A stretch of 32,489 bases of DNA from Gammaproteobacteria bacterium (GTDB taxonomy: Bacteria; Pseudomonadota; Gammaproteobacteria; SURF-13), in contig JAURVQ010000110.1 in the NCBI GenBank assembly GCA_030655395.1, positions 1 through 32,489 on the forward strand. The letters run 5' to 3'. The notes beneath the pieces were generated by a model, which saw nothing but the letters and a program-made list of their open reading frames with translations, was not told the origin of the DNA and ran no database searches. Position numbers and translations under genes: made by a program. Numbering within the stretch: position 1 is the stretch's first letter; each line of letters opens with the position of its first letter. Positions 27,122-32,489 of this stretch are shown piece after piece.

Positions 27122-27976
27122 ATGAAAATCCCCAAAAGAATTGAACCGCTGGTCGAGGATGGTCTCGTCGATGGGGTCATCCGTCAGCTCATGAGCGGCA
27201 AGGAGGCCATGGTCTACGTGGTCCGTTGTGGCGAAGATATCCGCTGCGCGAAGGTCTACAAAGAGGCCAACAAACGCGGCTTCCGCCAGGCCGCCAATTA
27301 CACGGAAGGCCGCAAGATGAAAAGCAGCCGCCGTGCCCGCGCCATGGAGAAGGGCACCCGCTATGGACGCAAAGCGCAGGAAGACGCATGGCAAAGCGCC
27401 GAGGTGGACGCCTTGTACCGACTCGCCGCCGCCGGCGTGCGTGTCCCGCAGCCCTATCACTTCCATGCGGGCGTGCTGTTGATGGAGCTGGTGACCGACA
27501 GCAATGGCGAAGCCGCCCCGAGGCTCAACGATCTGGTGCTGACGGCAGAGCAGGCGCGCGAGTACCACCGCATGCTGATCAGGCAGGTTGTGCGCATGCT
27601 CTGCGCCGGGCTCGTCCACGGCGATTTGTCGGAATATAACGTGCTCGTCGGCAGTGAAGGGCCCGTCATCATCGATTTACCCCAGGCCATTAACGCCGCA
27701 GGCAACAACAACGCCTTCAGCATGCTCGAGCGCGACATCAACAATCTGGCCACCTACTTCGGCCGTTTTGCTCCCGAAATCCTGTCCACCGACTATGCCA
27801 TGGAGATATGGTCACTCTACGAGAGCGGCAAGCTGCACCCGGAGAGCGAGCTGACCGGGCACTTCGCGCGCAGCGAAAAACCCGCCGATGTGGACGGCGT
27901 CATGCGGGAGATCGACGCCGCGATCAGGGAAGCAGAAGAAGAGCGGCAACGCTACATTCAGAGACTGGAGCAATAG
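27122..27976 (+). CDS. RIO-family atypical serine kinase
   Basis: 284 aa. RIO1-like fold: P-loop region SGKEAMVY (25-32), K44 in CAKVYK, the RIO insertion with KSSRRARAMEKGTRYGRK (about 67-84), catalytic loop HGDLSEYN (166-173, D168) and metal-binding D185 in IIDLPQ. Archaeal and eukaryotic RIO kinases work in small-subunit ribosome maturation; the role of proteobacterial members is poorly known. The ATG at 27122 has AGAAGG about 9 nt upstream. The frame is open further upstream through the tRNA gene, which cannot be coding. No terminator was seen between the tRNA and this gene, so they may share a transcript. Confidence 0.88.
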   Translation: MKIPKRIEPLVEDGLVDGVIRQLMSGKEAMVYVVRCGEDIRCAKVYKEANKRGFRQAANYTEGRKMKSSRRARAMEKGTRYGRKAQEDAWQSAEVDALYRLAAAGVRVPQPYHFHAGVLLMELVTDSNGEAAPRLNDLVLTAEQAREYHRMLIRQVVRMLCAGLVHGDLSEYNVLVGSEGPVIIDLPQAINAAGNNNAFSMLERDINNLATYFGRFAPEILSTDYAMEIWSLYESGKLHPESELTGHFARSEKPADVDGVMREIDAAIREAEEERQRYIQRLEQ

Positions 27977-28016
27977 GGCGCCCTTTGACTTGATCCCCAC
28001 CTTTGCGCTAGTCTTG

Positions 28017-28028
28017 CTACTTAAGTAG
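28017..28028. promoter_or_regulatory. Perfect palindrome CTACTTAAGTAG, putative antitoxin operator
   Basis: A 12-bp perfect palindrome 20 nt before the ParD-like start codon, downstream of a possible promoter TTGACT (27985-27990) / TAGTCT (28009-28014, 18-bp spacer). Type II antitoxins usually repress their own operon at such sites; the assignment here is inferred from position only. Confidence 0.45.
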
Positions 28029-28048
28029 TAATGCTGGAGGAAGAAGCC

Positions 28049-28276
28049 ATGGGCATGCCTGTCAGAATCGACGACGAACTGTACGAACAAGCCAAATCAG
28101 AGGCCGCAGCAGAACATCGCACCATCGCCGGCCAAATCGAATTTTGGGCCAAGGTCGGGCGCGCCGCATTGGACAACCCCGACCTGCCGGTGAGCTTCAT
28201 CGCCGAATCGATGATCTCCATGGCGGAACCGCGCGACAGCGCCACTCCTTTCTTACCACGCAATCGTCGTGCATGA
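28049..28276 (+). CDS. ParD-like antitoxin
   Basis: 75 aa. Sequence begins MGMPVRIDDELYEQAK and continues with EAAAEHRTIAGQIEFWAKVG, the pattern of ParD-like antitoxins with an N-terminal ribbon-helix-helix DNA-binding domain and a C-terminal part that binds the toxin. ATG 28049 was chosen because GGAGG lies 8 nt upstream (28036-28040); the ATG at 28031 has none. The stop overlaps the start of the toxin gene by four bases (ATGA), the classic layout for translational coupling. Regulation is probably by the palindrome upstream. Confidence 0.8.
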   Translation: MGMPVRIDDELYEQAKSEAAAEHRTIAGQIEFWAKVGRAALDNPDLPVSFIAESMISMAEPRDSATPFLPRNRRA

Positions 28277-28551
28277 GCTATGAAGTCGTGCAAACCCGCC
28301 GCTTTGGGCGGCAATACAAAAAGCTGCACGATAACGTGGCGGAAGATGTGGATAGCGCCATTCAATCCGTCGCAGACAACCCCAAAATTGGGGAACGCAA
28401 AAAAGGCGATCTAGCGGCCTTGCGCGTCCACAAATTCCGTAGTCAGGGGCAGCTTTATCTGCTTGGATACACCGTGGACGATACGATCAGACTGGTTTAT
28501 CTGGAGGCCGTCGGAGCGCATGAAAATTTCTACCGCGACTTGAAGCGGTGA
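28273..28551 (+). CDS. RelE/ParE-family toxin
   Basis: 92 aa, basic. It begins MSYEVVQTRRFGRQYKKLHD and has AIQSVADNPKIGERKKGDLAALRVHKFRSQ in the middle, then YLLGYTVDDTIRLVYLEAVGAHENFYRDLKR at lengthier detail: the core strand LLGYTV and the final HENFYRDL segment fit RelE/ParE-type toxins. RelE members cut ribosome-bound mRNA while ParE members poison gyrase; the sequence does not decide between them. Paired with the ParD-like gene by a 4-nt overlap. Confidence 0.78.
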   Translation: MSYEVVQTRRFGRQYKKLHDNVAEDVDSAIQSVADNPKIGERKKGDLAALRVHKFRSQGQLYLLGYTVDDTIRLVYLEAVGAHENFYRDLKR

Positions 28552-28582
28552 TTTTTTTGAAAAATGTTATGCGCAAAATACC

Positions 28583-29497
28583 ATGACAACCCATACAGGC
28601 CAGCCGGCACAAAACGCAGCCCAGGACGCCAGCTCCGTCGCGGCGGAAGAGGCGGCGCACCTGGAGGCCATTTGCAAATTCATCGACGACCATGACATCG
28701 GTTTCGATTTCAATGTACTGAACGTGCTTGATGATGAGAAGGCGACGCCGACCATGATTGAGGCGCTCAAGGACAAGTTGGGCCCGACGGTGGCGGCGCG
28801 TCTTTTCTGCATCGCCAATTCTGTCCATTTCGGCAAGACCCGCTCCGGCAAGATCACCAAGTTTATGGCGGTGGTAAACCACTTGGGCACCCGCATGACA
28901 AAATCAACCGCGATCTTTATCGCCCTGTTTTCGCAGGCGAGCACGGAAGAGATGACCGTGGTGCTGGCCCGCTGTTTTTCCGCCAGCAAACTCTCCGAGA
29001 TGCTGGCCTACAAGCTGGCCTTGTCCGACAGCGACCGGATCACGGTAACCCTCGGCGCCTTGTTCAGCGAGATCGGGAAATTGATGATGCTGTTGTATCG
29101 CGCTAAAAGCGACGTACAGCTTGATGAGGATTTTATCGAACGTCACTACCCAGAGATGAACGTGAAGATCGTCGCAAAGTTCCGCTTGCCGGATGAACTG
29201 CTGGAAATCGTCTCCCGTCCGTCCTTCCGTTTCGTGAAAAAGGATTCATTGGCGCTGTCGGCGGTGGTGGAGCTGGCGTACGGTGTCGTGACCAACAGTT
29301 TTGCCCGGCATGGAAAACTGGTAGTACAGTCGAGCTTGCCTGATAAGGAGGGGGTTCTCTACACCAGCACCGCCGGCTCATCCCTCGCCGAACAGTTTCA
29401 GACCATCGGGCTGGGCAGTTATTTGCAGGTGATTCCGAATGAATTGACAGACACCGAAAAAAGCCTTCTGGACAAGTATGGCCAACAGTCAAAGTAG
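28583..29497 (+). CDS. HDOD-domain protein
   Basis: 304 aa. Residues about 50-230 fit the HDOD domain, a relative of HD phosphohydrolases that usually lacks catalytic residues: LGPTVAARLFCIANSVHFG (66-84), AVVNHLGT (96-103), a long helical stretch, and GALFSEIGKLMMLLY (158-172), where the HD position of active relatives (LLHDIGK) reads LFSEIGK. It is therefore expected to bind or signal rather than hydrolyse. The N-terminal 25 residues are Ala/Gln-rich and probably flexible. HDOD proteins take part in signalling and stress control. No partner gene is adjacent; the toxin gene ends 31 nt upstream and the start has no clear ribosome binding site. Confidence 0.8.
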   Translation: MTTHTGQPAQNAAQDASSVAAEEAAHLEAICKFIDDHDIGFDFNVLNVLDDEKATPTMIEALKDKLGPTVAARLFCIANSVHFGKTRSGKITKFMAVVNHLGTRMTKSTAIFIALFSQASTEEMTVVLARCFSASKLSEMLAYKLALSDSDRITVTLGALFSEIGKLMMLLYRAKSDVQLDEDFIERHYPEMNVKIVAKFRLPDELLEIVSRPSFRFVKKDSLALSAVVELAYGVVTNSFARHGKLVVQSSLPDKEGVLYTSTAGSSLAEQFQTIGLGSYLQVIPNELTDTEKSLLDKYGQQSK

Positions 29498-29655
29498 AGG
29501 GATGGACGGACCTGTAAGACCAGAAGACAACGGCGAATGGCTAATGGAAAAAGGGGACGGTCGTCTGGATGCGTGATTGCAAGACCTGGCTCTGTGCCTT
29601 GCTGTGTGTGCTTGCGGAATTTTCTGTGGTCAGGCCGTGGCTGAGAACAAATCAA

Positions 29656-30273
29656 TCAAGATTTCTTCTCGGATGATATACGCTGGAGTTCGTGTTCTCC
29701 GAGAATCTGGAGCTTTATGCTGCGAATTGTCGGCGGATGAGGTGCTAGTTCGTCAGATTTTGAATGCCGCTCTGGTTCGTTATTCAATCGACTACAAAGA
29801 TTACCCAAAGAAAATTGAAGGGCAACAAATTCATAACGGACCTTAACGATATCTCTCAGACAAAGCGCTCTAGGCAATGGTTTTGTGTCACCAGCCTTAC
29901 GCATGTCCTTTTTCAAAAATATCCACGGCTCCAACGCTAATCGTCTGCCTGCCTTTCCTTTGACAATTTCGCGCATTCTCCAGTGGGCAAGTTTGTTTCT
30001 GTGTGCCGACGCACGGCGAGTGCGATCGGCCAGTATTTGCCAATCATCGAAGTGCGCGCCTCTTAGGTGCGTTCTCCCCAACACCTTATCGACAAATTCG
30101 AGCTTCGATCTAAAATTCTCTATGGATAAAAACCCGAGAGATATGGCATTCCGATCTTTTTCCTTAAGGCATGCCAAGACAATCAGCCGCAATTTGTCCT
30201 CGATATTCGACCACGAATTTATTGCGAGGCCGAGTTCGGCAAAGAAGCACACTTTTTCTTCGTCCAAGGTCAT
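29656..30273 (-). CDS. Orphan protein with HEPN-like RNxxxH motif
   Basis: 205 aa; I do not recognise a named family. Residues 12-35 (LGLAINSWSNIEDKLRL and on) and 55-66 form likely helices, and HRNKLAHW (91-98) contains R92-N93-x3-H97, the Rx4-6H motif of HEPN domains, many of which are RNases in toxin-antitoxin or phage-defence systems. The C-terminal 60 residues look divergent. Base composition is visibly lower in G+C than in neighbouring genes, which suggests acquisition. ATG 30273 was chosen because GGAAAG lies upstream and the helical part begins there; the frame continues to 30528 with unconvincing sequence. Function is inferred only from the motif. Confidence 0.5.
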   Translation of the reverse strand: MTLDEEKVCFFAELGLAINSWSNIEDKLRLIVLACLKEKDRNAISLGFLSIENFRSKLEFVDKVLGRTHLRGAHFDDWQILADRTRRASAHRNKLAHWRMREIVKGKAGRRLALEPWIFLKKDMRKAGDTKPLPRALCLRDIVKVRYEFVALQFSLGNLCSRLNNEPERHSKSDELAPHPPTIRSIKLQILGEHELQRISSEKKS

Positions 30274-30656
30274 TTTGGCTTTCCGAAATCTAACTGCAAT
30301 TGCCCTTTGGATTGGATTCGGAAGCGTGCGGAAAAACCAAAGGGTCACAAAACCAGAAGCAAAAGGTCGGGTCTTGCAGTAACACACATCATTGCGCTCA
30401 TGCCTCGTCGCCACCAGTTTACCGTACTGTAATGTACTCCAAAGTGACGGGCAATCGCACGGAGGTCTGTGGTCTGCGGGAAAAAAGGCCGTGCCATGGC
30501 CGGGTTGGGTCTTTAGCCCTCTACTCATATAGCGGAATCAGGCGGCCAAGCCCTTAAATGCTTCTCTATGGCGCGGACTTGGATGACAAGCCCAGCCCCC
30601 CGCCGGTACAATTGGGCGATTCTCGCTTTCAATTTGAATCCTTAGGGAGTTCCAGC
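30274..30656. other. 383-nt divergent intergenic region before phosphoribulokinase
   Basis: The stretch up to 30528 is an open upstream extension of the minus-strand orphan gene with no recognisable protein sequence. The remainder carries the prkB promoter candidate and ribosome binding site. I see no repeat, RNA gene or terminator here. Confidence 0.4.
30583..30612 (+). promoter_or_regulatory. Candidate promoter of prkB
   Basis: ATGACA (30583-30588, five of six to TTGACA), an 18-bp spacer and TACAAT (30607-30612, five of six to TATAAT). Start near 30619 gives a leader of about 38 nt with AGGGAG at 30643-30648. Confidence 0.5.
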
Positions 30657-31544
30657 ATGTCCAAGAAGCACCCTGTGATTGCGGTGACGGGTTCGTCCGG
30701 CGCCGGCACAACGACCGTCAAGCGCGCGTTTGAGCACATCTTCCTGCGCGAAAAGATCAACGCCGCCGTGGTCGAAGGCGACAGCTTTCACAGCTTGTCA
30801 CGCGTCGACTTCAAGGAAGCCGTCAAAAAGGCCGAGGCCGCAGGCAATCGTCACTTCAGCCATTTCGGCCCGCAAGCCAACCATTTCGACAAGCTGGCCG
30901 AACTGTTCAAGACCTATGGCAAAACCGGTGGCGGCAAGAAGCGCTATTACATCCACAGCGATGCGGAGGCGGCTCATCACAACAAGCGCCTCAACACCAG
31001 CCTGAATGTGGGCGAATTCACCCCGTGGGAAGACGTGCCGGCGGGTTCCGATGTGCTGTTCTACGAAGGCCTGCACGGTCTGGCCAAGAGCGACGATGTC
31101 GATGTGTCGGAGCATGTCGATCTGGGCATTGGTGTGGTACCCATTGTCAACCTGGAATGGATCCAGAAAATCCATCGCGACAGCGCCGAGCGCGGATATT
31201 CCGCCGACGTGATCGTGGACACCATCCTGCGCCGCATGCCCGATTACGTGAACTACATCACCCCGCAGTTCTCACGCACCGACATCAACTTCCAGCGCGT
31301 GTCCACGGTGGACACCTCCAACCCCTTCATCTCGCGCGATATCCCGACGCCGGATGAAAGCTTCATAGTGATCCGCTTCCGCGACCCGAAGGGCGTGGAT
31401 TTCCCCTACCTACTGAACATGATCCCCAATTCCTTCATGTCGCGCCGCAACACTATCGTCGTACCCGGCGGCAAGATGGGGTTTGCCATGGAACTGATTC
31501 TGGCGCCGATCATTCATGGCATGATTGAGGGCAAGAACAAGTAA
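30657..31544 (+). CDS. prkB: Phosphoribulokinase
   Basis: 295 aa, the size of the proteobacterial (class I, octameric) enzyme, which makes ribulose 1,5-bisphosphate from ribulose 5-phosphate and ATP for RuBisCO. Seen: P-loop GSSGAGTTT (12-20), EGDSFHSLSR (40-49) with the catalytic Asp, HFSHFGPQANHFDKL (66-80), the YYIHSDAEA and TPWEDVPAGSDVLFYEGLHG segment, and RRMPDYVNYITPQFSRT. ATG 30657 has AGGGAG 8 nt upstream; the open frame before it is not conserved. Its presence is the main evidence for autotrophy. RuBisCO genes are not in the window. A MITE-like element begins 6 nt after the stop. Confidence 0.97.
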   Translation: MSKKHPVIAVTGSSGAGTTTVKRAFEHIFLREKINAAVVEGDSFHSLSRVDFKEAVKKAEAAGNRHFSHFGPQANHFDKLAELFKTYGKTGGGKKRYYIHSDAEAAHHNKRLNTSLNVGEFTPWEDVPAGSDVLFYEGLHGLAKSDDVDVSEHVDLGIGVVPIVNLEWIQKIHRDSAERGYSADVIVDTILRRMPDYVNYITPQFSRTDINFQRVSTVDTSNPFISRDIPTPDESFIVIRFRDPKGVDFPYLLNMIPNSFMSRRNTIVVPGGKMGFAMELILAPIIHGMIEGKNK

Positions 31545-31550
31545 GCGGGT

Positions 31551-31752
31551 TTATACATAGCGCCCTAAATCTACTGCGCGTCTTTGATGCGGGGTCGTGC
31601 GGTGCTCGGAATCCTCATGTACTTCTATGTACACTCCGGTTCCTCCGCTCCACCGCCCCCGCCTGCGACGCACATGGATGTGCTAGTGTCGCGGGAGGCA
31701 GGATGCCGGGAGCGACCAAGCCGCTCGCTACGATTTATGTCGCTATGTATAG
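31551..31752. mobile_element. ~200-bp MITE-like element, TATACATAGCG family, copy with both ends
   Basis: Ends are TTATACATAGCGCCCTAAAT (31551-31570) and, reversed, CTATACATAGCGACATAAAT (31733-31752); the inner TATACATAGCG is a perfect 11-bp inverted repeat. The interior has an imperfect hairpin around GTACTTCTATGTAC (about 31620-31633). No ORF belongs to it. A second copy of its left 95 bp begins at 32397 and the ends match the element at 3691-3833. Together with the terminator it fills the 282-nt gap between prkB and orn. Confidence 0.8.
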
Positions 31753-31766
31753 CTTGCGGGAAAATG

Positions 31767-31796
31767 AAAAACGGAGCCAAGTGGCTCCGTTTTTTT
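31767..31796. terminator. Terminator between prkB and orn
   Basis: The stem ACGGAGCC / GGCTCCGT (31771-31778 with 31783-31790) closes an AAGT loop, with A-rich flank on the left and a run of seven T on the right. It can end prkB transcripts (plus) and, through the complementary A-rich side, perhaps orn transcripts (minus). The MITE-like element separates it from prkB, so prkB messages would carry the element. Confidence 0.85.
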
Positions 31797-31826
31797 AGCG
31801 AATGATCGGGTGTAGGCGGCTGTGCT

Positions 31827-32372
31827 CTAAATCTTGAAAAAGCAGTCGCGGTAATACTTCATTTCGCGGATCGAATCGCGTACGTCTTCGAGCGCCTGAT
31901 GGGCCGGGGTTTTCATAAAGCCGTTGGCCAGCGACGGGGCCCAGCGCCGTGCCAGCTCCTTGACCGTGCTCACATCCAGATTGCGGTAGTGGAAATATTT
32001 CTCCAGGTCAGGCATCGAGCGGAATAAGAAGCGCCGGTCCTGGCAGATGCTGTTGCCGCACATGGGAGATTTGTTGCGCGGCACGTATTTCTGGATGAAT
32101 TCCAGCGTCTTCTGCTCGGCCTCGATTTCGTTTACGCGGCTTGTGCGTACGCGTTCCGTCAGTCCGGACTGACCATGCTGCTTGGTGTTCCAGTCGTCCA
32201 TGCCGTGCAGCATCTCGTTGTTCTGGTAGATGGCGAGAACCGGGCCTTCCTCCAGGATGTTGAGATTGCTGTCGGTGATAATGGTGGCGATCTCGATGAT
32301 GAGGTCGGTGTCGGTATTCAACCCGGTCATTTCGAGATCGATCCAGATCAGATTGTTAGGGTCTTGAGCCAC
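31827..32372 (-). CDS. orn: Oligoribonuclease
   Basis: 181 aa. DEDDh 3'-5' exonuclease that degrades 2-5-nt RNAs, including pGpG from cyclic di-GMP turnover. Exo I: D12 and E14 in WIDLEMTGL; Exo II region with [12 protein letters not shown]; Exo [14 protein letters not shown] with the catalytic His and Asp. Length is normal. A copy of the MITE-like element starts 24 nt upstream of the ATG, so its promoter must lie in or across the element. The ATG has a GGAT-type weak ribosome binding site. Confidence 0.97.
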   Translation of the reverse strand: MAQDPNNLIWIDLEMTGLNTDTDLIIEIATIITDSNLNILEEGPVLAIYQNNEMLHGMDDWNTKQHGQSGLTERVRTSRVNEIEAEQKTLEFIQKYVPRNKSPMCGNSICQDRRFLFRSMPDLEKYFHYRNLDVSTVKELARRWAPSLANGFMKTPAHQALEDVRDSIREMKYYRDCFFKI

Positions 32373-32396
32373 GGGTATCCTTTATTTAGCGATGCA

Positions 32397-32489
32397 TTAT
32401 ACATAGCGCCCTAAATCTACTGCGCGTCTTTGATGCGGGTGCGTGCGGTGCTCGGAATCCTCATGTACTACTTGTACACTCCGGTTCCT
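32397..32489. mobile_element. MITE-like element, TATACATAGCG family, cut by the window edge
   Basis: From TTATACATAGCGCCCTAAAT onward it matches 31551-31645 in the same orientation with few differences; the clearest are in the hairpin loop, GTACTACTTGTAC against GTACTTCTATGTAC. With the copy at 31551-31752 it forms direct repeats around orn. Confidence 0.8.

Noticed and set aside
29577-29846. Plus-strand ORF of 89 aa with a signal-peptide-like beginning
   Set aside because: It overlaps the minus-strand orphan gene, starts at TTG without a ribosome binding site and shows no domain. It remains a weak alternative for the end of that region.

Overview
The window reads as ordinary chromosome of a GC-rich, probably autotrophic gammaproteobacterium; a related betaproteobacterium is not excluded. 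Support comes from a proteobacterial phosphoribulokinase (Calvin cycle), the order queA-tgt-yajC-secD-secF, the yoaA/tsaB neighbourhood, an RpfE-type gene coupled to recJ, and orn, grxD and class II pyrC. All identifications rest on motifs read by eye; no database search was run.

Layout. 1-6300: the 5' end of an unidentified minus-strand gene, grxD, a TraB/GumN-like protein, pyrC, an inositol-monophosphatase-family gene, and a minus-strand group of an M17 aminopeptidase, a Sel1-repeat protein and a DUF3592-like membrane protein. 6396-13140: a plus-strand block encoding a complete 2-oxoacid (most likely pyruvate) dehydrogenase complex in two polypeptides, E1alpha-E1beta and E2-E3, followed closely by argG and ppnP. 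13219-14145: a PBP7-type endopeptidase. 14172-18360: a minus-strand run tsaB, O-methyltransferase, RpfE-type protein, recJ. 18500-20431: a YoaA-type Fe-S helicase between two direct repeats. 20621-21319: pirin. 21330-26750: queA-tgt-yajC-secD-secF on the minus strand (tRNA queuosine modification and Sec translocon accessory subunits). 26954-27976: tRNA-Leu(CAA) and a RIO-type kinase. 28017-30530: a small accessory patch with a ParD-like/RelE-like toxin-antitoxin pair, an HDOD protein and a low-GC orphan with an HEPN-like RNxxxH motif. 30657-32372: phosphoribulokinase and orn.

The least expected content is in the repeats between and at the ends of genes. (1) A MITE-like family with 20-bp ends (consensus YTATACATAGCGNCNTAAAT) occurs at 3691-3833, 31551-31752 and from 32397 to the window edge, with different interiors. 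(2) Degenerate 7-bp tandem repeats (GNNNNAA, best GTAGCAA) lie in opposed arrays at 17599-17682 and 25654-25731 and singly at 11598-11618; they form the last codons and stops of tsaB, queA and the E2-E3 gene, and two of those proteins end in almost the same peptide, KVASSKL and KVASGK. (3) A roughly 120-bp repeat ending in ACTCAGGAGAC inverted repeats flanks the helicase gene in direct orientation. (4) A 142-bp element with inverted ends separates queA from tRNA-Leu.

No CRISPR array, rRNA, prophage or transposase gene was seen. The best candidates for something little described are the two-polypeptide dehydrogenase complex and the heptad repeats that extend coding sequences.
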